Shown: positions 10,082-21,039, counted from the stretch's first letter. The stretch is 64,000 nt of DNA from Niebla homalea (GCA_019925105.1 JAHGAU010000003.1:1054001-1118000); one strand, 5' to 3'. Notes: generated by a model not told the origin, from the letters alone. A program made the numbers and translations.

Positions 10082-11261
10082 ATGGTTCAGGAGACGAAGC
10101 TGTACGACGCCCTGGGCATCAAGCCCGACGCCTCCCAAGAGGAGATCAAAAAGGCCTACCGCAAGATGGCGCTGAAGCACCACCCGGACAAGAACCCGGA
10201 CAACCCGAAAGCGGGCGAGCGCTTCAAGGAGGTCTCCCAGGCGTACGAGATCCTCGCCGATCCCGAGAAGCGCAAGGTCTACGATGAGTACGGGCTCGAC
10301 TTCTTGCTGGGTGGTGGTGCTCAGGCCCCGCCGCCCGGGGCGCAGGAGGCCGGCGGCATGCCTGGTGGTATGCCGGCAGGCTTTGAGCAGATGTTTGGGG
10401 GAAGGATGGGAGGCGGCGGCGGCGGCGGCGGCGGAGGGACGCAAAGTTTCCATTTCGGTTCGAGTAATGGGAAGGGTGGTTTCCAATTCAGCAATGCGGA
10501 CGACATCTTTCAATCGTTCATGCGGGGGGGTGGCTCGGGAATGGGGGATGAGGATGATGACATGTTTAGGAGCGCTTTTGGCTTTGGCGGAGGCAGCAGC
10601 CGTGGGCCACGAGCCTCGCGGAAGACATCGTATGGTGGCTCGGGCGGTAGGAGGAGGGCACGATCGCCCGAGGTAACGACCGTGGAGCGACCGCTCCCGG
10701 TGTCGTTGGAGGAATTGTACAGTGGGACACGCAAGAAAATGAAAATCAAGCGGAAGACCTACGACGAGAGAACTGGGAAGAGGAGCGTCGAGGACAAGAT
10801 CTTGGACATGGAGATCAAGCCAGGGTACAAGGCGGGTACAAAGATCAAGTTTAAGGGGGTTGGGGATCAGGAGGAAGGAGGAACGCAGGATTTGCACTTC
10901 ATCATTACAGAGGTAAGTGGTTGATATAGACTCTGATTCGTGAGCGAATAACTGACTATCTGTACAGAAAGAGCACCCGAACTTCCGTCGTGATGGCGAC
11001 AATCTAGTATCTACCGTCACTCTCGACCTCAAGGAAGCACTGACAGGGTGGTCACGAACGCTGCCGACCATTGACGGGAAAATAATCCCCGTATCAGCAG
11101 GCGGTCCCACGGGCCCCGGCTTCCGTGAGGTCTTCCCTGAGAGAGGGATGGTCAAGAGCCGCAAGCCAAGTGAAAGAGGAGATTTGATTGTGGAGGTGGA
11201 GATCAAGTTTCCCACCAGTCTGACGCCATTTCAGAAGACTCAATTGAAGTCGATCTTGTGA
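10082..11261 (+). CDS. Class II (type B) J-domain co-chaperone, Sis1/Psi1-like
   Basis: Hsp40 that delivers substrates to cytosolic/nuclear Hsp70 and stimulates its ATPase. Exons 10082-10912 and 10968-11261 (55-nt intron, phase 0), 374 aa. J domain at about 6-70 with the HPD triad in KHHPDKNP, then a Gly/Met/Phe-rich linker at about 80-190 with a GGGGGGGGG run coded by GGC repeats near 10410-10437. There is no CXXCXGXG zinc region, which separates it from class I. Two beta-sandwich substrate domains follow ([24 protein letters not shown]-like [15 protein letters not shown]) and a short dimerisation tail [10 protein letters not shown]. It could correspond to yeast Sis1 or S. pombe Psi1. Confidence 0.93.
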
Positions 11262-11470
11262 GGAGGAAAATGATGTTACGACGTGCATGATGGCAAGGGA
11301 CGTTTGCATTGCGTATGGCGTTCGAGCTTTAGAGATCCAAGAAGCTTCAATGCTATTGGACTGAGACAAGTCTGAAAAACGAATAGGACTAAAAAATTCC
11401 ATGAAGAGCTTGGGTGCTCCACATCAATGACATCTTGACTTGTGATTCCACTTCTTTTCCCACTTTGTCT

Positions 11471-12418
11471 TTACGAGTTGAAAATCCTCGAGTATAGCAA
11501 CTCGTGTCTCCCCATCCACACATCAATAGCCGGCACCGCCTGTCCAGCCTCATCAATATCGGTATCCCAGTCGCTCGCGAGCGCCCTCTCCAGCTCAGCC
11601 CGCAGCCAATTCGACCCCAGCAGAGCCTGGGCTGCATAAGGCCCAAGCACACCCGCCCTGACCGCTGCACTCGCCACCGCCTTTGCGTGATTGAACAGAT
11701 ACGTGTACGCAGTCTGATGATCGCTCAAACCCTGAGCGGCGCACACGACAGCGTACACGAGCGGGAAATGCGCATTCAGCCCCGCTGACTGAAGCTCTTC
11801 CTGCCCCGTCGCCGTCGAAGCGGGCTGCGCCTTCAGGTCCACGCAGAACCCTTGCAGGGCCACCTTGGCGACACTCTCCGCACCCTCGAATCTCAACGAC
11901 CGCTCCCAGACGGAGAGCAGCGCCCGCCCCTGACTGGTGCTGGCCCTCCTGGCGACGGGGCAGAGGATACAGGCGTCCAGCATGTCATCCAATTCACTCA
12001 ACCGCGGCGGTGCGTTGTACGCCGCTAAGAGGTACGGCAGCGTCGCCGATGACACCGTCATGATGCTCATGTGCATGAAGTGACGGAGTGTGTTTGGTTG
12101 AGCGTTGTGGGCCGGTGGATGGTGAGCTAGATAGGACTCCAGGCCGCTGCTGAAGGCGAAGGAGCCAAGGGGGAGGGCAGAGTCGGCGAGCAGGAGGAGC
12201 GAGTGGGAAGGGATTGAGGAGGCATCGAAACCAATGGAAGCCTTAGTGATGGTAGATGATGGTAGAGGATCAATGGATGGAGTGGCCTGTAAGGTCCTTG
12301 TCGATGGGTTCGTCTCCTTACCCCTGAGCTCTTTCAGCCGGGCCGTGGCAGTCTCGACTTGAGAGTTGAGGTGTGCCACCTCTTGTGCGATTGTGTGCTC
12401 CTCATCTTGAAAGGGCAT
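11471..12418 (-). CDS. ureF: Urease accessory protein UreF-like
   Basis: Homologue of UreF, which with UreD and UreG forms the chaperone that loads nickel into urease. Single exon from the ATG at 12416-12418 (MPFQDEEHTIAQEV...), 315 aa; an in-frame TTG lies two codons upstream and was not used. An N-terminal coiled stretch of about 60 residues precedes the UreF core, recognised by LLLADSALPLGSFAFSSGLE and by the all-helical remainder (GLSDHQTAYTYLFNHAKAVASAAVRAGVLGP). Divergent from BMT5 with 194 bp between starts. No other urease genes are in the window, as usual in fungi where they are scattered. Confidence 0.92.
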   Translation of the reverse strand: MPFQDEEHTIAQEVAHLNSQVETATARLKELRGKETNPSTRTLQATPSIDPLPSSTITKASIGFDASSIPSHSLLLLADSALPLGSFAFSSGLESYLAHHPPAHNAQPNTLRHFMHMSIMTVSSATLPYLLAAYNAPPRLSELDDMLDACILCPVARRASTSQGRALLSVWERSLRFEGAESVAKVALQGFCVDLKAQPASTATGQEELQSAGLNAHFPLVYAVVCAAQGLSDHQTAYTYLFNHAKAVASAAVRAGVLGPYAAQALLGSNWLRAELERALASDWDTDIDEAGQAVPAIDVWMGRHELLYSRIFNS

Positions 12419-12612
12419 TTGCAAATCATTTTCTCAGTGAGGGAAAAATTCCCCAAGCTACGAGTCTTGGTTGTGATAAGGAACTCGACGTCCCAGTGCA
12501 GATCCTCCTCCGCATCTCCGCATTTGTGCGGACAAAAGTGTTTTGACTGCCGTATTGAATGCCATGCCATCGAACATCATTCTTCCACCAGTTGGATATG
12601 CGAGTATGAGTT

Positions 12613-13534
12613 ATGGGCAAAGCGAAGAAAGGGTCTCATCGTAACAAGAAGTCATCTTCAGATCGACATCACGTATTAAAGAAACCAAAATCTGCTTTGC
12701 CCAGCTTGAAGATGGCAAAATCCAAATCCACCAAGCCCCAAAAGCAGCAGCAGCAGCAGCGGCATAACATCATCATTCCCTTCGAACCAGAACATCGCAT
12801 CCTCCTTCTTGGCGAGGGCGACTTCTCCTTCTCTCGCTCTCTGTTGGAGCATCACGCGATTCTTGGTTTACATGCTACCTGCCTGGATACTCGCTCGGGC
12901 GTGCTTTCCAAGTACCCCCAAGCCGCAACTCATCTGAAGCTCATAGAGGCCCAGGATTCGTGTAAGGTAGAGTATGGCGTCGATGCCACGAAGCTTGGCC
13001 GTGCAGGTGGAGGCGGCGGAGGGAAAGAGGTAAGAAAGGGAGGTTGGGATCGGATCGTGTTCAATTTCCCACATGTCGGCGGGTTGACCAAGGATGTGAA
13101 CCGGCAGGTCAGGGCGAACCAAGGTAGGTTAAAACAGAGACAGAATTTTGCTACTCGACTCGGCTTTCATTGCAGCACTGATGTGTCCTTCATTTTCAGA
13201 GCTTCTGGTTGCTTTCTTCAAGTCCGCAAGTGCTCTCTTATCCCCTAGTGGACAGATCATTATGACCATCTTCGAAGGGGATCCGTACGAGCTCTGGAAC
13301 GTACGTGACTTAGCCCGTCATGCCGGCTTGAAGGTCCACAGGAGCTTTCGCTTTGAGGCGCTCGCGTATCCTGGCTACAAGCACGCAAGGACGTTGGGCA
13401 ACATTGACGGCGGACGTGGGTGGAAAGGGGAGAACAGACCGGCGAGGACGTATCTCTTCGAACCGAAGGAGAACCAGCAGCCCAATGACCCAGGGAAGAG
13501 AACGAAAGATCAGGGCGATTCGGACAGCGATTGA
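12613..13534 (+). CDS. bmt5: 25S rRNA (uridine-N3)-methyltransferase, Bmt5-like
   Basis: Nucleolar methyltransferase of the BMT5-like (DUF2431) family; yeast Bmt5 makes m3U2634 of 25S rRNA. Exons 12613-13123 and 13200-13534 (76-nt intron, phase 1), 281 aa. A basic lysine-rich N-terminus with a QKQQQQQ run (nucleolar type) is followed by the SAM-binding start RILLLGEGDFSFSRSL, then ATCLDT, VEYGVDATKL and DRIVFNFPHVG, all hallmarks of this family. The second exon carries the core end (QIIMTIFEGDPYELWNV) and GYKHARTLG. The acidic tail ends DQGDSDSD. Confidence 0.93.
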
Positions 13535-13636
13535 TTCATGATCATTTAATCACTGATGCATTCGTAATCCGGACCTGATCTAGAGTCGCTATGCCGCTGA
13601 ACTGCTGCCACAAACCCGGAGCAATTGGAATTCGGT

Positions 13637-14982
13637 TTAGGAGATGTACACTTTCTTCAGCTCGCTTGCCGGCCAGATCTCCAAGCTGGTAGGATCCTTT
13701 ACCAAACCCTCCTCAAGGCCGATCTTCTTGCAGTACTCCAGCAGTCGATCGCGCCCATAGACCCTCCCTTCTTTCTCATGCATGAGGACGACAGGGTCAT
13801 TCTCGACGTAGCTTTTGGTGTGATGTGCATATGGTAGCTTCCGAGCGAGCTCATTCAGTTCCGTCGAACAGATGGGGCATACTGAAGTAGTGGTGGAGCT
13901 GGCATTAGCAGTGCTGCTGGCATGCTTGGAGTGGCAGGATGGGGTCTTTAGGGCGGAGAGGCCGGCCGAGAGGGCGATGAGGAGTAGGGGCTGTGATGGG
14001 AGGGAGAAGAGCTGATGATGTGTGTCCGTGAAGAGCGCCGCCAACTCATACCATCTGGATTGGGAATACCAAGTCTGTTACAGAAGGATCAGTGGTCACT
14101 CGTTCTTTTGAAGAAAAAGAAAAAGGGTTCCCAGGTGTACATACATGCTGCTTCCGATCGGGCGTGAATGCAAGAAGGCTTGCCGCAATCGAGATCTTCT
14201 CTTCGTAGCCCTCATGATACTGCGGGAAGTACTTCTTCGCGTGGTCCCTGGCCTCCACGAACCTATCCCGCCGACAGAGCTCGATGTACTGCTGTAGCCG
14301 TAACTCGAACTCCAACCGGGTGTCCGTCTTCTTCATCACCACCTTGTACTCGGCGCACCACCCCAAACACTCATCCAGACTGCCCTCCCGCAAGCTTCTC
14401 CTCACCCTCTCACACCGATCAAACACGCCCAAGTCCACCAGCCCCTCGATCCCCTTCTCCCCCGCAAAAGCCCATGCGCTCTCCGAGTACCCCTGCCGAA
14501 CCATATACTCGACCAGCAGCCGATCCAACCTCACAGCACTCCACTCATCATACTTCACATCCGCCAAGCTGTCGATCCCGTACAGATCGTTCAGATGGCT
14601 CAACCGGCGACGGGAGGCTTCATGCAGGATCTGCTCCTCCTCGTGCAGGGTCTCCATCTTGCGCTTCAGGTTGCCGAGGCGCTGGATCATGGCGTCAAGG
14701 GGCTTGACGGCGGCGGCACCGTCGGTGGTGCCGTTGCGGAGGGAGCTGCCCAGCTTGGTCAGCTCGTTCTGCGTCAGCCCGTTCTCCCGCTCGAAGTGTT
14801 TCTGGGCGGTCTTGAAGTTCTTGCGGAGGAGCTCCTGGGGCAGCCGGAGGAGCGGTTGGTCCTTGGGGAGAGGTCAGTTCGGGGGAAGTTGAGCGGCATG
14901 ATGGGGGGAGCAGAGTGGGGGATTGTACCAGGAGTAAGTGGCTTTCATGGTTCAGCTTCGTTGTCACGAGTTCGGCGGCCAT
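13637..14982 (-). CDS. fyv10: GID/CTLH E3 ligase subunit Fyv10 (Gid9, MAEA)
   Basis: RING-type subunit of the GID (CTLH) ubiquitin ligase, which removes gluconeogenic enzymes in yeast. Three exons on the minus strand: 14929-14982, 14145-14861, 13637-14074 (introns 67 and 70 nt), 402 aa. After an N-terminal helical region come LisH (RLDRLLVEYMVRQGYSESA), CTLH (EGSLDECLGWCAEYK) and CRA, then the Gid-type degenerate RING CPICSTELNELARKLPYAHH with the conserved TKSYVENDPVV. The C-terminus KKVYIS is typical. The second intron was placed from CAT|GTATGT and the acceptor before TWYSQSRWYELAALF, restoring the family sequence. Confidence 0.95.
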
Positions 14983-15586
14983 ATTTATCCTGTTGAAGAT
15001 CGTGTTGAGGAGGGTGGGTGAAGCAGCAGCACCAGAGTTGCAAGAGATTTGGCATATGAAAAGGCAGACTACTTGAAAAAAGGCAATAGCACTAGAGATC
15101 GGTAATAGCTGGGTCTATGGATGTAGGCTTCATAGTGGAGAAAGATGAAGGTGAATTGAATCTACCTAAGTGAGGTACGTATTGTCTGATTATTATCACA
15201 TGTCTTGGCTACAAGCGGCAAAGCCGACATGCTTGGACCAATAGTATCATAATACAAGTTGAATCCATCGCTGAGCTTTCTTCCTTCGACCTTTTTGAAA
15301 TTGAGGGTATCGATCCTGATCATCCCTAATGAGCTCCGGCCTTATGGAAGACCATCATCACACGACACTTGAAAACGCCATTGAACATGTTTCTGATCCA
15401 CAGAAATCGCTTAAGTCATCGTCCACCGCTCGCCCTCTTCTCTCTCCTCTCTTCACCTTTGCTTGCTTCTTCGTCTTGATATGATCTTCGTCTTCGATAT
15501 TGTCTTCGATTGAATTGTTTGCATGTCGGCTTGAGACCAGACAACGGCCAGATTCAAGCATGCACTCGATGATTGTGTGACGAGCC
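14983..15586. other. Intergenic interval FYV10 promoter / CBF5 3' region
   Basis: 604 bp with no supported gene; open frames opposite the CBF5 tail reflect its lysine-rich coding sequence. Confidence 0.6.
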
Positions 15587-17375
15587 TCAACCGGAGGGCT
15601 CTGAGATTGCTTTCTTCTCCTTTCTCTCTTTCTTCTCCTTCCTCTTGCGTTTGCGTTCCTGGCGCTCTTCAGATGTCTCGTCTTCGTGTCTCTTTCTCTT
15701 CTTCTGTTCATCCTCCACCTTCGCATCTTTGACCTGTCCATGCTCCACCGCCACAGCCGCTGGCTGTCGAATCGCCATCTTCACATTGCCTGACGAATCC
15801 TTCATCTCGGAGACAAAACCTGTCGTGGGTCCGCCCACATACTCCAATGGGGCATTGTAGTCCTTGTAATCAGCATTCCATGCAGCAGGAGTTGCTTCGT
15901 TGGGGCGTCCATATTTCTACGCACTGTCAGCAGATAGTCCGTCTTCGAAGGAATGACCAACTCACATCCAGCTTGCCGGCAGACTTGAGCTTCTTCTTCT
16001 CCGTAGCTACTGGTCCCTGACCCCATCGTCTGTACGAGAATTTGGCAGTCAGCGAAGGTCCATGACTACCTGCTTCGTCCAAGTGACGGAGTTCTGGGTA
16101 CCTTCCTCCATGGACAAGAGCTTGTAATCCTGGGGGGGTGGGGGGCTTTTGCTTGGAGGATTCGTACCTTGGATACAGATCCCTCTCCATAATGCAACGC
16201 TTAATTTTCGCAACGACACCGTGATCACATGTGGCCATGTCGACGGTCGTCATTTGAGCATAGCCAATGGCGATTGCTTCGCCCTTTGTGGTAATCAGGA
16301 CCACTTCTTCATGTAGCTCGATGTCCTTTGCTATCAACGTGTCAGCAACGAGATGCTTAGCCAAAGAAACCCTCGCCGCTTACCAAATCTGAGCAGGCCC
16401 GGAATCATGAGCTTGGCCCCGTAGCACACAGCATTGACCGCGCTGTCCTTGACGACGATTCTCTTGAAACCGGTAAGGAGGCTCTCCAGAGGCTGGATGG
16501 CTTGTCGAAGCTCGCGTTCATCGTTCCAATTGTCTAGTATCCACATGGCGTCCATGACTTCATGGAGGGTGACCATTCCCCTGCCCTCGGTCATGGCGCC
16601 GCTCCGGACTCTACGCAATTCTTGCATGTGAGCTCCAACGCCCATTAGCAGACCCAGATGGACACAGAGGACCCTCAAGTAGGTGCCCGCCTCGCAGCTG
16701 ACCCAGAACACGCCAAGGTGTCTGGCGTTGTCGAATTCATAGACTTTGCTCTCATAGATTGTTCGGATACGCAGGGTTCGCTTGACGGCTGAGATGAGGG
16801 GAGGTCGTTGGAAGATAGGACCGGTGAGCTGCTCGACTGCGCGACGAAATTGGGTTTCCCCTCCTGGCAGTGTATCATGTAGGCGGATCACACACACGTA
16901 TTCTTTTCCAGCGCTCTGCTGAGACTTGACCAAACGGGTAGCACGATCGATACAGACAGTCAAACAGCCAGTCACTTTTGGATCGAGCGTACCACTGTGG
17001 CCAGTCTTCTGGACACTACAAGTCATGTGAGCCAGCTAGCAGTGACGCGGGGCTCATCAACTGGGCCTACCGGAGGATACGCTTCAGCCAAGCAACGACC
17101 TCATGACTCGAAGGATTGGAAGGTTTGTCCAGGTTGATGATGCCTGAGCTGATGTAGGATCGGATGTCGCGCTTGTAGGGCTCGGAGCCATGAGGAATTG
17201 GGGTGTAATGTCCACTGCGAACAAGCAGACTGAGGTAGTTTTTGAGCAGTAGGGGCCAATCACTGGACTCGATGGTGCTCGGGACGGTATGGGGTGGGAT
17301 GGTCGTCACTGCCTGACTTGGCTCATCCTCCTTGTCTGCTTCCTCTTTGACAGAAGGAGCTGTTAGCTGGTACAT
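15587..17375 (-). CDS. cbf5: H/ACA snoRNP pseudouridine synthase Cbf5 (dyskerin)
   Basis: Catalytic subunit of box H/ACA snoRNPs: converts uridines in rRNA to pseudouridine in the nucleolus. Five exons, minus strand: 17071-17375, 16384-17015, 16168-16330, 15966-16029, 15587-15916, in phase, 497 aa. N-terminal dyskerin-like segment ([24 protein letters not shown]), TruB domain with the catalytic Asp in [26 protein letters not shown], then the PUA domain ([31 protein letters not shown]) and the usual KKE-rich tail. The 138-nt third intron splits YPR/RWGQGP. The start is uncertain: the frame stays open to 17549, but that extension is low-complexity; the ATG at 17373-17375 gives family length, and an extra 5' intron is possible. 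Confidence 0.92.
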
Positions 17376-17401
17376 CACAAAAGCGAAACCACTGTAGTGC
17401 G

Positions 17402-17428
17402 CGAAGGGCACGAAGGGCACGAAGGGCA
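17402..17428. repeat. Triple 9-bp repeat upstream of CBF5
   Basis: Three head-to-tail copies of CGAAGGGCA lie just upstream of the chosen CBF5 start. In the minus-strand open frame they read as a VPF repeat, but this is more likely leader DNA. Confidence 0.6.
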
Positions 17429-17697
17429 ACTGCTGAGATGGAAACGCAGGAAAAGTCTGGTAGAGCTGTGGGCTAATCAGAGAGGGCAAAAGGTCCTCCG
17501 GCGCCCGGTTATGCATCCCGGCGGGGCTGCTGCAAGGATTTTCGCCCATTCTAACCAGGCTGATGTGTAGCTCGAAGTCAGTGGTCTAGGGCAAGCCATT
17601 GCGGAACGATAAATAGTGAGACAGCCCGGATTTAAGTCCCGCCGTTGCCGTTGCCGCCAATCTCGTCGACTGGGCACCCTCTAGGCCGTCGGCAGAG

Positions 17698-17738
17698 GTA
17701 CCCTCGTACCTTGTACCCTTGTACCCTTGTACCCTGGG
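17698..17738. repeat. Tandem GTACCCTT repeat
   Basis: About five units of an 8-bp motif (GTACCCTC, GTACCTT, GTACCCTT, GTACCCTT, GTACCCTG) in the interval upstream of CBF5. Read directly; function unknown. Confidence 0.75.
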
Positions 17739-18107
17739 CCGAGGCCCCATTCCCCCCAATTCTTCTACTGTATACCAAGCTGACCAGATGCAAAGCATTC
17801 GATGCTGGACACCCCAAGAGCCTGTCGGCGTGAGGGAGGAGTCGGTGTGAGTGTAGTCCTGTTGGTACCTCGATGGCCTGTCTCAGAAGAAGGTCGACTT
17901 ACTGTAGGAGGGTCGTTCGTCCTTAGGTATCTGCTCCCCAAAGCTGATTGAGGATCGTCCTGTTGATGGGTGCAGCCAGGGTAATGGGAGGTCCAGCTGA
18001 TGAGTGCCCATATATACAGTGATATAGGTACAGATATAGATATATATATACGCATGCTCAATGAATCGACGGAATGGCCAAGTGTGAGTTGTCAAGCTGC
18101 TACAATT

Positions 18108-19425
18108 TCACTCACCACCTAATCTATGTCCTTCGCCCCGGTGACTCCATGTGTTCGAGAAGTTGAATCCAGTCGAGGTGCCTTGACTGGTATCCTGACT
18201 CGCAGGTCGATATGCGGTTCCGTATCCTTTCGTTTTGACGCCACGCTGATCTGCCCCAAACCATTTTTGGAAGATCGAGGGAGTACGAACATAATTCGTT
18301 CCTCCTCCAAAGGTCGGCCAGAGACGGGTTAGGAAGTCGTAAAGATGGGCTGCTATCAGTCCTGTGCCCTGCTGTAAGGCTGCCTCCGGTCCTCCCAAGA
18401 CTAGGGTGAGTCCGAGAATTGCCCATGGCAAATACATGGCCTGGAAGGAGATGACAAAGAATGAGACCTTCTTGTTCTTGTTGTCCTGGGAGAAGGTGTA
18501 GGCCATGCCAAGAATAAGGGCTGCGTCGAATGAGCTTGATCACAGACAGACTGACATACGCATTGTACCTTGTGTGAATATTGCACCGCCCAGGAAGAGA
18601 CCCGATGTAGTCTGTATCAAGTCAGTCACCTCGTCTACTACAAATCTCAGAATAGGGAGCAGATAAAGAATGGTGCGTGATTTGTAGGAAGCCAAAAATG
18701 CCAGACGTGCATTTCCAAAGATTACGCAGGCTTTCTCAAGTGACATTTCCACCATGCTCGCACCGTACGTAGTCCGTTTTGGATTGATTGCGAATGATGG
18801 AGCTACGCGAGATGCAAGGATGATCTTCCTCATCTCCAGGAACCGCTTCAGCCAGAGAGGGGCTGAGCGGGCAGATATGTGAGGTTGTGATAGGACGCAA
18901 TCGAAGGAGAGCTTGTCTCCACGAAGACAGCGAAGGCTGACACGTTCTGACGCGTGAAAAGAATGTTGTCACTTACCATGATGGTCAAGCCCAGGAAGAC
19001 AATGTAGGTGAAATAGTCACCTGGTTGAGAGAAGCGACTTGACTCAAGCTCGAGACCGCTGGAATATTGCCACACTGATAGTCGTAGGTCAGTAATCAAG
19101 CCACAGACAAATCGAGGCATAGACAATCATACGGAAGACGGTATCGAAGATGATGCTTAGTCCACTTCCAGTGACCCAGAAAGGAGTGAAAAACCGCCAC
19201 AGCTCAGGCAATGGGAATTTGAAGATCCATGGCAAGTAGAAGACTATGTGGTGGCCGCTGAGAAGGCGGCTGTGGACAAGGACAGATGTGACAAGAGTCA
19301 ATGCTGTCAACGTACTAGCATATTGATGTTAGTAAACACGATTTCCTGTCTGTGTGCGGACACGAATCGGACAAGCCTCACCGAGATACTGGAGGCGCTG
19401 CCCAGTATGCGTCAACGGCACTCAT
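18108..19425 (-). CDS. Derlin (Der1/Dfm1-like ER retrotranslocation protein)
   Basis: Rhomboid-related pseudoprotease of the ER membrane acting in ER-associated degradation. Five exons, minus strand: 19382-19425, 19133-19314, 18977-19074, 18569-18611, 18108-18520, giving 259 aa in phase. The N-terminus MSAVDAYWAAPPVSRTLTAL, the WR motif in ELWRFFTPF, FSQPGDYFTY, GGAIFTQALI, the conserved GPEAALQQGTGLIAAHLYDFL and TFGGGTNY are derlin signatures. The tail ends RGEGHRLGGE, matching the SHP box (GxGxxLG) that binds Cdc48/p97, so it resembles Dfm1 or metazoan derlins more than yeast Der1, which lacks it. The third intron is 365 nt (18612-18976), far longer than its neighbours (48-67 nt). Confidence 0.93.
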
Positions 19426-19828
19426 TTTGAACTACAGATGGCTTTCGTTACTTTGATATCCGAATCTTTGTGATGATCATGGTGATATGGGATTTAGACA
19501 GGTGTCAATTTGACGGAAGGTGTGTTGACAACTCGAACCTAACCCCTTTAGGGCTGAGGTAATACTTACAACAGTATTATGGAGCCCCACTGTTACACAA
19601 AAGGCGATGAGGAAGCGCTCAGATGAAAAATAAAGCGAATTCAACAATTGAACCCCCTCAAAATCGAAATATTGAGTCTTCTAATCTAGAAAATGTGGTT
19701 CCCTTGCGAATCAGGATCTTGCACGAGTGTAAAAGGTATTGTCTCATGCTACGGACGTAAAGTTGTTCCATCCAGGACTCCACGCTCATGATAGAAATAT
19801 AAAAAGCTATGATTCATGAAATTGAACC
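19426..19828. other. Derlin promoter / KIN17 3' region
   Basis: 403 bp, both flanking genes on the minus strand. No gene, and no clear unfolded-protein-response element (TGACGTG-type) was found. Confidence 0.55.
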
Positions 19829-20830
19829 TTACTGAAGCTTGGGCCGCTTGAAAGCATTCACACCTGAAGCCGAGGAAGCCTCCCTTTTTCGCTTCTTCTC
19901 AATTTCCTCCTTCATGATTCTCTCCGCTTCGCTCATAGGTCGCTTTGGTGCTACCTTGTCAGCGGACTTTGGCTGATTCAACGCATGCTTCTTTGACGCC
20001 ACAGCAAAAACATTCTTAGTTTTTTTCGTCATGTCCATTTTCAGGCTGACTTTCTCTGGCGGGGGAGCGGGTACTCCAGTCGGTGTAGACTCTGACTGGG
20101 GCTTCTTAGATTCGGCTTGATTGATCTCTTCCGCCTGTGCATCAATGCCATTCTCTCGAGGAGGCGTGACCTTGCTCTGAGGTGCAGCCTTCATGACAAA
20201 ATCGAGCTTGATCTTGCCGCCCTCCTCCCTGTGCAGTTGTCCAGAAGAATCACCATCTTCATCTTTTGCGTTGGCTTCAGCCTCTACCTGTGCCCTTTCT
20301 ATCTGTTCCTTGATCAATTTCTGCTCTCGCTCCTCATCTCCCTTGTCTTGCCTCTCCTTCTTCCGAATCGCTTCCGCCCTGCGCAAGGCCTCTGGCGAAT
20401 TGTCGACCCAAGAAAGGTGGATGCCCTTGTCATTTTCCTCCACCCGGACAAGACCTTCACGACCCAAATGTTTCGCGAATTCTGTCAACGAGGACCATTT
20501 GGTACTGTTCATGTGCACATGCTCCTTGTCCGTAATGACTTCTTGGTAGAACTTGTTCAAATGGACCTGCTTGGTGCCGTGTGCCGTCCGTAACTGTGTG
20601 AGAAAATTCCTCTGGAAGTCGTTCGAGTAGTCTGAGATGACTTTGTTTGCATTTAACCCGACAGCTTGCATTTGGCGTACATGCGACTCCGACATGGTGT
20701 GACATTTGTACCCATTTTCATCTCTACACTGCTTGTGACAAACCTCGCACCAGAACCGTAGTCTTTGGAGGCCCTTGGACTTGAGCTTGTTGCTCAGATA
20801 CTTCGTTGAGCCTACTTCGGCTTTGGGCAT
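19829..20830 (-). CDS. kin17: KIN17/Rts2-like DNA/RNA-binding protein
   Basis: Nuclear nucleic-acid-binding protein of the KIN17 family, linked to DNA replication/repair and to the spliceosome. Single exon, 333 aa. It begins MPKAEVGSTKYLSNKLKSKG and has a C2H2 zinc finger with Cys28, Cys31, His44 and His50 (FWCEVCHKQCRDENGYKCH). The winged-helix region that defines the family follows (residues about 50-160: FQRNFLTQLRTAHGTKQVHLNKFY, STKWSSLTEFAKHLGREG). A long charged coiled coil and a basic, lysine-rich C-terminus follow. No C-terminal KOW domains are seen, in line with the shorter fungal members. Confidence 0.94.
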   Translation of the reverse strand: MPKAEVGSTKYLSNKLKSKGLQRLRFWCEVCHKQCRDENGYKCHTMSESHVRQMQAVGLNANKVISDYSNDFQRNFLTQLRTAHGTKQVHLNKFYQEVITDKEHVHMNSTKWSSLTEFAKHLGREGLVRVEENDKGIHLSWVDNSPEALRRAEAIRKKERQDKGDEEREQKLIKEQIERAQVEAEANAKDEDGDSSGQLHREEGGKIKLDFVMKAAPQSKVTPPRENGIDAQAEEINQAESKKPQSESTPTGVPAPPPEKVSLKMDMTKKTKNVFAVASKKHALNQPKSADKVAPKRPMSEAERIMKEEIEKKRKREASSASGVNAFKRPKLQ

Positions 20831-20995
20831 CGCGAAGGCCCTGGCAGACCAGCTTGGAAAGAAGTGTGTCTGTGACTGATGGGTTGTGACGAAGATGGAT
20901 GAGTGGAATCACAAAAGCTGGACTAATGGGCCCCAACGCCACATCTTGGCCGTAACTTGCACGACACAAATGCCACAGCCTACCCGGAGCACACC

Positions 20996-21039
20996 TAGAA
21001 GCTTGCCGTAGTCTAGGTACCTACCTTAGGTAGCTTCTA
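20996..21039. repeat. Inverted repeat upstream of KIN17
   Basis: TAGAAGCT (20996-21003) and AGCTTCTA (21032-21039) enclose CTAGGTACCTACCTTAGGTA-type sequence, itself rich in CCTA/TAGG steps. It lies 166 bp upstream of the KIN17 start and could be a cruciform or factor-binding site. Confidence 0.5.

Larger units (their letters stand above)
17376..18107. other. CBF5 promoter / derlin 3' region
   Basis: 732 bp without a convincing gene. Besides the two short tandem repeats listed separately it has (GCCGTT)n-like sequence near 17641 and an AT dinucleotide-rich patch near 18026-18052. Confidence 0.55.

Noticed and set aside
10040..11215. 391-codon open frame opposite the J-protein gene
   Set aside because: Antisense shadow of a GC-rich coding sequence; composition is low-complexity and the sense gene is unambiguous.
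17376..17549. Upstream extension of the CBF5 open frame
   Set aside because: Low-complexity residues unlike the dyskerin N-terminus; kept as an alternative start only.
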